Source of the DNA: DASRJW01 sp964567755
GTDB lineage: Bacteria > Krumholzibacteriota > Krumholzibacteriia > G020349025
Assembly (NCBI GenBank): GCA_964567755.1
Contig: CAZMNW010000047.1
Span: 1-64,000 of the forward strand
Reading direction: 5' to 3'
DNA: 64,000 nucleotides
The notes under the pieces were generated by a model. That model was not told the origin of the DNA. It worked only from the letters and a program-made list of their open reading frames with translations, and searched no databases. Positions 51,121-58,819 of the stretch are shown here, one piece after another. Every line of letters begins with the position of its first letter. Position 1 is the first letter of the stretch. The position numbers were made by a program, and so were the translations under genes.

Positions 51121-51784
51121 CCACGCTGACCGGCGCCGCCTTCGATCGATCGCCCCAGCGTAAGGGTCTGCCGGGATGCCGGGTGATGCGGTCGGCAGGT
51201 GAATCTGCACGCCGTTGGCGGCCCGATGCCACCGCGGCAAGGAATTCGCCACCCCGGGGCAACGCGATGGGACATGCGAATGGCGCTCGCTGCGTCGAAG
51301 TGCGCAGCACTTGTCGACACCCCGGGCCATTCGACCCGTCGCGGACGTCACGACGCCGCAACAGAACCATGCCTCGACCTCGATCCTGAACTCCGCGGTC
51401 ACGCCAACACGGCCCTCGACAAGGCTTTGCACGTTGTTCCCCAGTGCGACCGGTTCGGCCGCGAGCGCGTGGCATCGCACTTGTTAGTGACTGGTCAAAA
51501 TCGCTTCCTGGATTGTCCGGGATTGTCAGGTCGGTCCGGCAGTTAAGGATGATTGCACGATCATCGATCCGGCACTCGGCAAATTCGGTGGCGATTTTTT
51601 TTCGAACATTCGACGCGGCTTCAGTGCCCTGTCTTGGCAGCCCCAAATTCCGCCTGAGCCCCCGCTCCAAGCCCGCCTGCGCGCTGTGAAGGGCCCACAG
51701 CGCGCCGCCGCGTTTTCCCCCGCACGATGGCGTGTCAGCAACTGCGCCCAACACGCCTCCCGCCGTTTTCGCCTCCACGTTTCG
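51121..51784. other. Long gap before the BMC operon; no gene seen
   Basis: Open frames on both strands lack ribosome binding sites and have compositions like shadow frames. A duplicated GGATTGTC (around 51515-51530) and an AT-rich stretch near 51590 are the only irregularities. It may hold regulatory sites for the BMC operon; none is recognisable. Confidence 0.45.
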
Positions 51785-51814
51785 TTGACACCCCGCCTGA
51801 GGCTCTGTTAACTT
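51785..51814 (+). promoter_or_regulatory. Promoter of the BMC operon
   Basis: TTGACA (51785-51790) and TAACTT (51809-51814), spacer 18 nt, with a predicted ~75-nt leader before the BMC-H start. The -10 resembles those of the tRNA and HU promoters (TAACAT, TAACAG). Confidence 0.65.
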
Positions 51815-51896
51815 CCGGCGCGCTTGGCGACAAGCGCCGTTCCATTCCAGCATGGCTCGATCCGCAGAGCGCAAGCGACAGAGAGGGAAGGAACTT

Positions 51897-52202
51897 ATGA
51901 ACGGTCCCGAGGCCCTAGGGTTGATCGAGACTCGCGGCTTCGTCGCGCTCGTCGAGGCGACGGACGCGATGGTGAAGGCCGCCAACGTGCGGCTGGTGAA
52001 CTACGAGAAGACGGGTGGCGGTTTCGTCACCGCCGTCGTGCGCGGCGACGTCGCGGCCGTCAAGGCTGCCGTCGAGGCCGGCGCCAACGCCGCCAACAAG
52101 GTCGGCGAGCTCGTGTCGGTCCACGTCATCCCCAGACCGCATCCGCAGCTCGACGAGCAGCTGCCCATCGGCGGCGAGGCGACGGTACAGCGCAAGAAGT
52201 AA
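51897..52202 (+). CDS. BMC-H microcompartment shell hexamer protein
   Basis: A 101-aa single-BMC-domain protein of the CcmK/PduA/EutM type that forms hexameric tiles of a protein shell. It reads ALGLIETRGFVALVEATDAM, then TGGGFVTAVVRGDVAAVKAAVEAGA, the conserved BMC core; the pore loop is GGGF in place of the common GSGL. The C-terminus (from VIPRPHPQLDEQLP) is the usual short tail. ATG 51897 has GGAAGGAA upstream. First gene of the operon, followed after 9 nt by a pentamer gene. Confidence 0.95.
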   Translation: MNGPEALGLIETRGFVALVEATDAMVKAANVRLVNYEKTGGGFVTAVVRGDVAAVKAAVEAGANAANKVGELVSVHVIPRPHPQLDEQLPIGGEATVQRKK

Positions 52203-52211
52203 GGAGCCCAG

Positions 52212-52523
52212 GTGCAACTCGGCGAGATCGTCGGCACGCTGGTCTCCACCCGCAAAGACCCCAAGATGACGGGGCTCAAGCTCCTTGTGGTGCAGAACCT
52301 CGATGCCGAACTGCGTCCCCAGGGCGGCACGGCGATCGTCGTCGATACCGTCGGCGCCGGTGTCGGGGATGTGGTCCTGCATGTCGCTGGCAGCTCGGCG
52401 CGCATGACCGACGCCACCCAGGACAAGCCGGTCGACGCCTGCATCATGGCCATCGTCGACACGATCGAGGTCGGCGGCCGCATCACCTATGACAAGGCGC
52501 GGCGCGAAAGCCCAGCGCGCTGA
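52212..52523 (+). CDS. BMC-P shell pentamer protein (EutN/CcmL family)
   Basis: A 103-aa EutN/CcmL-type vertex protein. It starts MQLGEIVGTLVSTRKDPKMTG and contains VVDTVGAGVGDVVLHVAGSSARM, the usual pentamer core. Pentamers cap the vertices of the icosahedral shell. GTG 52212 follows AAGGAG. It is the first of three pentamer genes in this operon; all three differ in length and tail. Confidence 0.92.
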   Translation: MQLGEIVGTLVSTRKDPKMTGLKLLVVQNLDAELRPQGGTAIVVDTVGAGVGDVVLHVAGSSARMTDATQDKPVDACIMAIVDTIEVGGRITYDKARRESPAR

Positions 52524-52569
52524 CACGGCGCTCGCATGCAGCGGCAGCAATCGGTCTCGGAGGCGGAGC

Positions 52570-54048
52570 GTGGACCAGGAGCACATCGACGCCATTTCGA
52601 GCGATGTGTTGCACAAACTACAGGAGCAGCGCAGCGGCGGTTGGAAACGCTACGACACCGAGACGCCGCGCGCGCGCAAGTTCGCCCCTTACCTCGAGTC
52701 CACCGGGCCGGGCGGCGGCATGCCAGCCGGCACGTTTCCCACCGTCGAAGCTGCCTTTGCCGCGGCACAGGAAGCACAGCACGCCTTCCAAAAGATCTCG
52801 CTCGCCCAGCGCGCTTTGATCATCGAGTCGGTGCGCCAGACGATGCGCAAGAACGTCGAAGAGATCTCCCGCCTCGCGGTTGAAGAGACCGGCTTCGGTC
52901 GCGCCGCCGACAAGGTGAAGAAGAACCTCCTCGTCATCGACAAGACTCCCGGGCCCGAGATCCTGCGCCCGGAGGCCGCTTCCGGTGATCATGGCCTGAT
53001 GATCACGGAGCCGGCGCCCTATGGCGTCGTGGGCTCCATCACGCCGTCCACGAACCCGTCGGAAACGGTGATCAACAACGGCATCGGCATGATCGCAGCC
53101 GGCAACGCCGTGGTCTTCAATGCCCACCCAGGCGCCAAACGCGTCACGCAACGCACTTTGGAGCTGTTCAACACCGGGGTGATGCAGGCCGGCGGGCCAC
53201 CCAATCTGCTTGTTTCCTGTGCCGAACCCAGCATCGAGACCGCACAACAAGTGATGCAGCTTCCGGGCGTGCGCTTGCTCGTCGTCACCGGTGGCGCCGG
53301 TGTCGTTCAAGCGGCGTTCAAGAGTGGCAAGAAGGTGATCGCCGCCGGGCCGGGCAATCCTCCCGCCGTCGTCGACGAGACCGCCGACATCGAAAAAGCG
53401 GCGCGCGACACGGTCGCCGGTGCGTCTCTCGATAACAACGTGATCTGCACCTCGGAGAAGGAGACGCTCTGCGTCGCCAGTGTCGTCGATGCACTGTTGG
53501 ACGCCATGGTGCGAGCCGGATGTTATCTCTTGACGCCGGCGCAGGCCGCCGAGCTGCGCAAGCACGTGTTGGTGGAGGACCGCGGCCCCGGCAAGCACGG
53601 CATCGTCAACCGTGACTTGATCGGCAAGAACGCCAGCGTCCTGCTGGCGCGGATCGGCGTCCGCGCCGGCGACGACCTCCGACTCGCCATCTTCAAAGCC
53701 GAGCCCGACGACCCGCTGGTGTGGACGGAGCAATTGATGCCGATCTACCCCGTGGTCCCGATGCGGGATGTCGACGCGGCGATCGAGCTCGCCGTGCGTG
53801 TCGAGCACGGTTTCGGTCACACCGCCTCCATGTGGTCGCGCAACATCGACAAGCTCTCGGAGATGGCGCGACGCATCAACACCTCGATCTTCGTCAAGAA
53901 CGGTCCTTCGTACGCGGGGCTCGGTCTCGGCGGCGAAGGTCCGACCAGCTTCACCATCGCGAGCCCGACGGGCGAGGGTTTGACAACGGCGCGTCACTTT
54001 TCGCGTTACCGGCGCTGCACGCTCGTGGACCACTTCCGTATCGTGTGA
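52570..54048 (+). CDS. CoA-acylating aldehyde dehydrogenase (PduP/EutE-like)
   Basis: A 492-aa aldehyde dehydrogenase of the microcompartment type that converts an aldehyde, CoA and NAD+ to acyl-CoA and NADH inside the shell. The catalytic Cys (~293) lies in LDNNVICTSEKE, typical of EutE/PduP; GVVGSITPSTNPSET and GAGVVQAAFKSGKK are cofactor-binding blocks. The first ~20 residues (VDQEHIDAISSDVLHKLQEQ) form a short amphipathic helix followed by a flexible linker, as in encapsulation peptides that target enzymes to the shell. GTG 52570 has GGAGG 7 nt upstream. It is the only enzyme of the operon. Confidence 0.92.
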   Translation: MDQEHIDAISSDVLHKLQEQRSGGWKRYDTETPRARKFAPYLESTGPGGGMPAGTFPTVEAAFAAAQEAQHAFQKISLAQRALIIESVRQTMRKNVEEISRLAVEETGFGRAADKVKKNLLVIDKTPGPEILRPEAASGDHGLMITEPAPYGVVGSITPSTNPSETVINNGIGMIAAGNAVVFNAHPGAKRVTQRTLELFNTGVMQAGGPPNLLVSCAEPSIETAQQVMQLPGVRLLVVTGGAGVVQAAFKSGKKVIAAGPGNPPAVVDETADIEKAARDTVAGASLDNNVICTSEKETLCVASVVDALLDAMVRAGCYLLTPAQAAELRKHVLVEDRGPGKHGIVNRDLIGKNASVLLARIGVRAGDDLRLAIFKAEPDDPLVWTEQLMPIYPVVPMRDVDAAIELAVRVEHGFGHTASMWSRNIDKLSEMARRINTSIFVKNGPSYAGLGLGGEGPTSFTIASPTGEGLTTARHFSRYRRCTLVDHFRIV

Positions 54049-54080
54049 GCCTGAGGGTTGGAGAGGAGCGGAGAACACGC

Positions 54081-54659
54081 ATGGTCGAGGCCATCGGGTT
54101 GGTGGAGCTGCAATCGATCGCTTGGGGCATGGACGTCGCCGACGTCATGGTCAAGGCGGCCTTGGTGCAGTTCATCGACACTTTCATGGTGACGCCGGGG
54201 AAGTACGTTGTTCTCGTGCACGGCGATCCCTCGGCGGTGGATTCGAGCGTGCAGGCAGGCAAGGCGGCCGCCGCCGAACATCTACTCGACTGGTTGATCA
54301 TCCCGTTCGTGCACCCTCAGGTGTTTCCCGCCATGCGCAACCAAAGCGAGGTCCAAGCCATCGCCGCACTCGGGCTGGTGGAAACCTCGAGCGTCGCCTC
54401 CGGCATCTTGGCCGCCGACCGCGCCGCCAAAGCGGCGAACGTTCAGCTCCTGCAGCTGCACTTGGCGCGCGGCATCGGCGGCAAATCCATGCTGACCTTG
54501 ACGGGAGCGCTGTTCGACGTGCAGGCGGCAGTGAGTGCGGCACAGAGCGCGGCCGAGGCCGCCGGGCGACTGGTGGCCGTGCGTGTGGTGCCGAATCCGC
54601 ACCCCGATTTCGCGGCGCGTCTGCTGCGTGACGCGGCGGCCCCGGCCACCGGCGGTTGA
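54081..54659 (+). CDS. BMC-T shell protein (tandem BMC domains)
   Basis: A 192-aa protein with two BMC domains in tandem: domain 1 (~1-90, EAIGLVELQSIAWGMDVADVM...PGKYVVLVHGDPSAVDSSV) and domain 2 (~92-185, ALGLVETSSVASGILAADRAA...GIGGKSMLTLTGALFDVQAAV). Such proteins form trimeric pseudo-hexamers. It has no Cys at all, so it cannot hold the [4Fe-4S] cluster of PduT-type BMC-T proteins by Cys ligation. ATG 54081 is preceded by GAGGAG. It links the aldehyde dehydrogenase and two further pentamer genes. Confidence 0.9.
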   Translation: MVEAIGLVELQSIAWGMDVADVMVKAALVQFIDTFMVTPGKYVVLVHGDPSAVDSSVQAGKAAAAEHLLDWLIIPFVHPQVFPAMRNQSEVQAIAALGLVETSSVASGILAADRAAKAANVQLLQLHLARGIGGKSMLTLTGALFDVQAAVSAAQSAAEAAGRLVAVRVVPNPHPDFAARLLRDAAAPATGG

Positions 54660-54710
54660 CGCTGGATTGCGCCGGCGCGCTCGCAGAGGCCAAGAGTCGA
54701 GTGGAGGCAC

Positions 54711-55046
54711 ATGTATCTCGGCAAGGTGGTGGGGACCGTCGTCGCGACGATCAAGAATCCGGCGCACACGGGCCACCGGATCCTGCTGGTGCAGCCGTAC
54801 ACGTACGCACGCGAAGAAGATGGCCCCGTGTTTGCCGCCATCGATCTCGCCAGCGCGAGCCGCGACACGTGGGTCTTTTACGTCAAGGGGCGCGAAGCGG
54901 CGAATGCGCTCTCCGACGCGCGCAATCCCAGCGACCGCACCATCATGGGAATCGTCGACCAGTTGACGCTCGAAACGCTGGCGGCGGAAGCGATCCCGGG
55001 GACAAAGGCGGCGCCAGTCTCGCCGCCTGCACCAGATTCACGCTGA
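54711..55046 (+). CDS. BMC-P shell pentamer protein (second copy)
   Basis: A 111-aa EutN/CcmL paralogue: MYLGKVVGTVVATIKNPAHTG and RILLVQPYTYAREED, with the core strand WVFYVKGREAANAL in place of the usual Gly-rich loop. The C-terminal tail is Ala/Pro-rich. ATG 54711 follows GGAGG. Divergence from the other two copies is high, suggesting different positions or partners in the shell. Confidence 0.88.
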   Translation: MYLGKVVGTVVATIKNPAHTGHRILLVQPYTYAREEDGPVFAAIDLASASRDTWVFYVKGREAANALSDARNPSDRTIMGIVDQLTLETLAAEAIPGTKAAPVSPPAPDSR

Positions 55047-55054
55047 GGACGTCC

Positions 55055-55387
55055 ATGCAGATCGCGCGTGTTGTCGGCACCCTCGTCGCCACGATCAAGC
55101 ATCCGGCGCTCGCCGCGCAGCGCTTGCTGGTCGTGCAACCATGCGACATGGAAGGCAAGCCGCGCGGGTCGACCACCATGGCCGTGGACGTTGTCGATGC
55201 CGGTGTCGGTGACTGGGTGCTCGTGCTCGACGAAGGCGCGAGCGCCAGCCAGATCCTCGGCAACCCGCGTGGGCCCGTGCGTACGCTCGTCGTCGGAGTT
55301 GTCGATTCCGTGAACTTGGGCGTGGCACCGACCCCGCCGCGTCGAGCGCGGCAATCCCAGAAGCCACAAGGGGTTGACAGCGCCTAG
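55055..55387 (+). CDS. BMC-P shell pentamer protein (third copy)
   Basis: A 110-aa EutN/CcmL paralogue: MQIARVVGTLVATIKHPALAAQ, LLVVQPCDMEGKPRG and VVDAGVGDWVLVLDEGASAS. It is closer to the first copy in its GVGD core. ATG 55055 begins 8 nt after the second pentamer gene. The C-terminal tail (PRRARQSQKPQG) is basic, and the -35 box of the HU promoter overlaps its last codons. It closes the operon. Confidence 0.88.
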   Translation: MQIARVVGTLVATIKHPALAAQRLLVVQPCDMEGKPRGSTTMAVDVVDAGVGDWVLVLDEGASASQILGNPRGPVRTLVVGVVDSVNLGVAPTPPRRARQSQKPQGVDSA

Positions 55388-55402
55388 GGGGTCTGGTAAC
55401 AG
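55374..55402 (+). promoter_or_regulatory. Promoter of the HU gene
   Basis: TTGACA (55374-55379) and TAACAG (55397-55402), spacer 17 nt. It lies in the 3' end of the last BMC gene, ~80 nt before the HU start. Confidence 0.65.
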
Positions 55403-55483
55403 TGACGGATGCTGCGTTCGGGACGGCTTCCGTCGTGGGCGTGGCACGTGAACCGCCAGAACCGCGCTGCGAGGTGAGCCGTC

Positions 55484-55780
55484 ATGACCAAGGCCGATCT
55501 CGTCGAGACCATCGCCCTTTCCACCGGTCTCAGCAAGAAAGACACGAACGTCGTCGTCAACGGCATCTTGGAGAACATCAGCAAGGCGCTGAGCGACGGC
55601 GACAAGGTGGAGCTGCGCGGCTTCGGAAGCTTCAAGGTCAAGCAACGCCGCTCCCGCAGAGCGCGCAATCCGCGCACCGGGAGTGCCGTCGACGTGCCCT
55701 CGAAGCTGGTGCCCTACTTCAAGGCGTCCAACGAGCTCAAGGACAAGGTCAACAGCGACAGCGCCTCGATTCCTGCCTGA
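55484..55780 (+). CDS. hup: HU/IHF family DNA-binding protein
   Basis: A 98-aa DNABII protein: MTKADLVETIALSTGLSKKD, then DKVELRGFGSFKVKQRRSRRARNPRTG, the DNA-embracing arm, then VPYFKASNELKD. It bends and compacts DNA as a dimer. Its length is slightly over that of HU, with a short extra C-terminal tail. ATG 55484 is preceded by GAGGTGA. It has its own promoter in the preceding gene. It is a second nucleoid protein in this window besides the histone-like gene. Confidence 0.95.
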   Translation: MTKADLVETIALSTGLSKKDTNVVVNGILENISKALSDGDKVELRGFGSFKVKQRRSRRARNPRTGSAVDVPSKLVPYFKASNELKDKVNSDSASIPA

Positions 55781-55853
55781 ACCCACCCTTTGGGGCCACG
55801 GCGATCCGCCGCGGACGGCACGCGAAAAGACCAAGCGGAGAGGCGGTGAAGCC

Positions 55854-55949
55854 GTGCCCAGTGGGAAAAAGCGCAAACGCAAGAAAATCGCGACGCACAA
55901 ACGTAAGAAGCGACGCCGCGCCAACCGCCACAAGAAGAAGATTCGCTGA
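55854..55949 (+). CDS. AURKAIP1/COX24-like small basic protein (possible ribosomal protein)
   Basis: A 31-residue product from GTG 55854: VPSGKKRKRKKIATHKRKKR and then RRANRHKKKIR. The pattern (PSGKKRKR..IATHKRKKR..NRHKKK) matches tiny proteins of the COX24/AURKAIP1 C-terminal domain family that are widespread in Bacteroidetes and relatives and are thought to be ribosome-associated. It is too short to be called by usual length limits. GGAGAGG lies upstream at a rather long distance (13 nt). It lies between HU and RNase R in the same direction. Confidence 0.6.
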   Translation: MPSGKKRKRKKIATHKRKKRRRANRHKKKIR

Positions 55950-56024
55950 CACGCGGCCGGGCGGGTCCGTTCAAGACGGCCCGCTCGCGCCACGGTGTCA
56001 TTCCGCATTCAAGGAGCGCGTCGC

Positions 56025-58193
56025 TTGATCTCCGAGCGGGAGATTCTCGACTATTGCGCGCGCACCGCCGGCCCGGTTCGCCTCCGCGACCTCGTCTTAG
56101 CCCTGCAAGTTCCCCGGCGCGAGCTTCGCGCCCTCAAAGCGCTGGTGCGACGATTACGCGCCGAGGGCAAATTGCAGCGCACCCCGCGCGCGCGGGGCAG
56201 CATGACGCACAGCCAGGATGTCATCGGACGCCTCCAGGGCACGCGACGCGATTTTGCCTTCCTGTTGCGCGAGGACGCGCCCGACCTCCGCGTTCGCGCC
56301 GAGAAGATGCGCGACGCTGTGCACGGCGACATCGTGCGGGCGCAATTGCACCGCTTTCGCGGCCGGCTCGAAGCGGTCGTGGTGGAGGTCGTGCAGCGCG
56401 GCCGGCAGCGCCTGGCCGGGACGCTGGTGTGGGAACGTTCCGCCTGGTGGCTCGTCGCCGATGAAGAACGCATCAGCCGTGACATCCGCATCACCGGACC
56501 CGCGTTCCCGAGTCCCGCTCAAGCGGGGCACAAGGCCTTGGTCCGCATCACGGGTCACGGCCCGGATGGCGCGCTCTATGGCACGCTCGACACCGTTTTG
56601 GGTCCGGTGGATACGCCCGGCGTCCGCACGCAGGCGTTGGTCGCCGAGTTCGACCTGCCCGGCCACTTCGACGCCGCGCTTCAGGCCAGCGTCGACGCCA
56701 TGCGCCCTCCGGACGCGGCAGATCTCGCCGGTCGCGAAGATTTCCGCGCGCTGCTCGCCTTCACCATCGATCCGGTCGACGCCAAAGACCACGACGACGC
56801 GGTTTCGATCGTGCGTCTCGAGGACGGCGGCTTCGAGCTCGGCGTTCACATCGCCGATGTCGCGCACTACGTCGAACCCGGGAGCCTTGCCGACCTGGAA
56901 GCGGAAAGTCGCGCCACCAGCGTCTACCTCGCCGATCGGGTCATCCCCATGCTGCCGGAACTCTTGTCGAACCACGTGTGCTCGCTCCGACCTGGCGTGC
57001 CGCGTCTGGTGCAGTCGGCGTTGATGCGCTACGACCATGCGGGGGCCCTGCAGAGCGCGCGGCTGGCGCGCGGAATGCTCGTGTCACGCGTCAAGCTGTC
57101 GTACGAAGCGGCGGAAACGCTGCTCCAGGACGGTGAACCCGAACCGTCCCACCTCGCGACCTTCGACCGCGACCAGAGCGGTGAGTCACCGTGGCCGGGA
57201 CTTTTGGGCTGGGAGTCGTTGCGCGCGCCGGTGCGGCAAGCCTTGCACGACATGCGGCACCTGGCGCGCTCGTTGCGCGCGCAGCGTTTCGCCCATGGCG
57301 CTCTCGGCATCGACAGCGTCGAATATCGCGTGCATCACGACGCCACCGGTCGCGTCGTCGACATCACGCGCCGGCTCGATCTCGAATCCTACAGGGTGAT
57401 CGAGGAGTTCATGTTGCAGGCGAATCAGGTCGTGGCACGCGCCCTCGCCGCAGCCGGTTTGCCATTGTTGTGGCGCGCGCACGACGAACCCGAGTTCCAA
57501 AGCAGCGAGGAGCTGCGGCTGTTCCTGAAGAAGCTCGGGATCGTGTGGGCTCCGGAGAATCCGGTGACGAATCGAGATTACCAGACGCTGCTGCACGCGA
57601 TCGAACATCGGCGCGAGCGGCGCTATCTCATGTTCAAGATCCTGCGTTCGTTGCAGAAGGCGCGCTACGACGGCCGGCAGAAGGGACACTTCGGGCTGTC
57701 ATTTTCCAAGTACACGCATTTCACCTCGCCCATCCGCCGTTATCCGGATCTGTACAACCACAGACTCGTGCAGCAGTTGCTCGCCGGGCGCGAGCGGGGT
57801 GCGCATGCAGACGCCGGGCTGCGCCGCGGTGGCGCACTGATGGATCTCGGACGCCACACCTCGGCGCGCGAGGTGCGGGCGGCCGAGGCCGAGCGCGCTT
57901 CGCTCAAGCTCAAGCTGTGCGAGTTCCTCGCCGATCGCGTCGGCGACGAAACGGAAGGGGTGGTGAGCTCCATTACCACCTATGGCTTCTACGTCGACCT
58001 TCCTGCCTGGAATGCCGAGGGTCTCGTCCACGTGCGGCAGCTGGGCGGCGAGGACTTCGTCCCCGACCCGCAAGGCACAGTGCTGCGCTCCAGCATTTCC
58101 CGACGCGTTTTCCACTTCGGCCAGCCCGTGCACGTGCGCCTGGCTCGTGTCGATCCAGACCGGCGCCAGATCGACCTCTGTCTGGCGGACTAG
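56025..58193 (+). CDS. rnr: Ribonuclease R (RNase II/R family 3'-5' exoribonuclease)
   Basis: A 722-aa exoribonuclease that degrades structured RNA. An N-terminal winged-helix/cold-shock-like part (to ~200) precedes the RNB catalytic domain, with metal-binding Asp residues in DPVDAKDHDDAVS (~248-260) and the downstream HFTSPIRRYPDLYNHR motif; a C-terminal S1 domain (from GVVSSITTYGFYVDL) ends the protein. TTG 56025 is preferred (AAGGAG 8 nt upstream); a longer TTG-less frame exists to 55995. The very C-terminal Lys-rich tail found in many RNase R proteins is missing. Confidence 0.92.
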   Translation: MISEREILDYCARTAGPVRLRDLVLALQVPRRELRALKALVRRLRAEGKLQRTPRARGSMTHSQDVIGRLQGTRRDFAFLLREDAPDLRVRAEKMRDAVHGDIVRAQLHRFRGRLEAVVVEVVQRGRQRLAGTLVWERSAWWLVADEERISRDIRITGPAFPSPAQAGHKALVRITGHGPDGALYGTLDTVLGPVDTPGVRTQALVAEFDLPGHFDAALQASVDAMRPPDAADLAGREDFRALLAFTIDPVDAKDHDDAVSIVRLEDGGFELGVHIADVAHYVEPGSLADLEAESRATSVYLADRVIPMLPELLSNHVCSLRPGVPRLVQSALMRYDHAGALQSARLARGMLVSRVKLSYEAAETLLQDGEPEPSHLATFDRDQSGESPWPGLLGWESLRAPVRQALHDMRHLARSLRAQRFAHGALGIDSVEYRVHHDATGRVVDITRRLDLESYRVIEEFMLQANQVVARALAAAGLPLLWRAHDEPEFQSSEELRLFLKKLGIVWAPENPVTNRDYQTLLHAIEHRRERRYLMFKILRSLQKARYDGRQKGHFGLSFSKYTHFTSPIRRYPDLYNHRLVQQLLAGRERGAHADAGLRRGGALMDLGRHTSAREVRAAEAERASLKLKLCEFLADRVGDETEGVVSSITTYGFYVDLPAWNAEGLVHVRQLGGEDFVPDPQGTVLRSSISRRVFHFGQPVHVRLARVDPDRRQIDLCLAD

Positions 58194-58340
58194 AACCGCC
58201 GTCCGCGCCTCCTCACCGCTTCCGAACCGCTCCACGCTCGGCGGCATGCCTCTTGCCGATGTCCCGACGCAGGGGACACGCACACGGCAGCGCGTGCATC
58301 TGTCCCCTGACAATGGGGCCACGCGACGAGGAGGTCGGGA

Positions 58341-58712
58341 ATGGGGCAACCCAAGCTGGCGAAGGACACACGGCGCGAGCACCGAGTGACCGCGCGCCTG
58401 CAGATCGAGCTCATGGTGGACGAGGGGACTGCGAGCGAGGTCGGCAACACCATCAACATCAGCGCCAATGGGGTCTATTTCCACAGTCAGCGCTACATCG
58501 CCCCGCTCACCATGTTGGGGTTGCGCATCCAGCTTCCCGGCGAGCGCGGCAAGAGCCGGCGCGAGGTTCTGGATGTGCGCGGCGTGGTCGTGCGCATCGA
58601 ACCCGAGGAACCCCAAGACGACGTCGATCGCTACGAGGTGGCCTGCTTCTTCATGGACACGTCGCCCGATTTCAGGGAGCGGCTCGGCCACTACGTGCAG
58701 TCCAACATCTGA
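58341..58712 (+). CDS. PilZ domain protein
   Basis: A 123-aa single-domain PilZ protein, expected to bind cyclic di-GMP. The two key motifs are present: an Arg cluster TRREHR (~10-15) and NISANGVYF (~39-47; the D/NxSxxG motif). It is likely a cytosolic adaptor that relays c-di-GMP to surface polysaccharide or motility proteins. ATG 58341 has GAGGAGG ~8 nt upstream. It lies between RNase R and the glycosyltransferase-TPR gene. Confidence 0.88.
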   Translation: MGQPKLAKDTRREHRVTARLQIELMVDEGTASEVGNTINISANGVYFHSQRYIAPLTMLGLRIQLPGERGKSRREVLDVRGVVVRIEPEEPQDDVDRYEVACFFMDTSPDFRERLGHYVQSNI

Positions 58713-58819
58713 GTCGTTGCCGCTCCTCCCGCCGCGGCTGGCAGGACCTAGATGGCGAGCAAAGAAATGAAGGCGGCATTTGCGCCGCGCTCCTGTGTCC
58801 TCGAGCCCGTGGAGTGCAC

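Noticed and set aside
51059..51985. Long minus-strand open frame before the BMC operon
   Set aside because: No ribosome binding site, composition rich in Arg/Gly/Ala typical of a shadow frame, and it runs antisense into the 3' end of the GlmU-like gene and the start of BMC-H.
54081..54659. PduT-type redox-active shell protein
   Set aside because: It has no Cys residues, so the known iron-sulfur site is missing.
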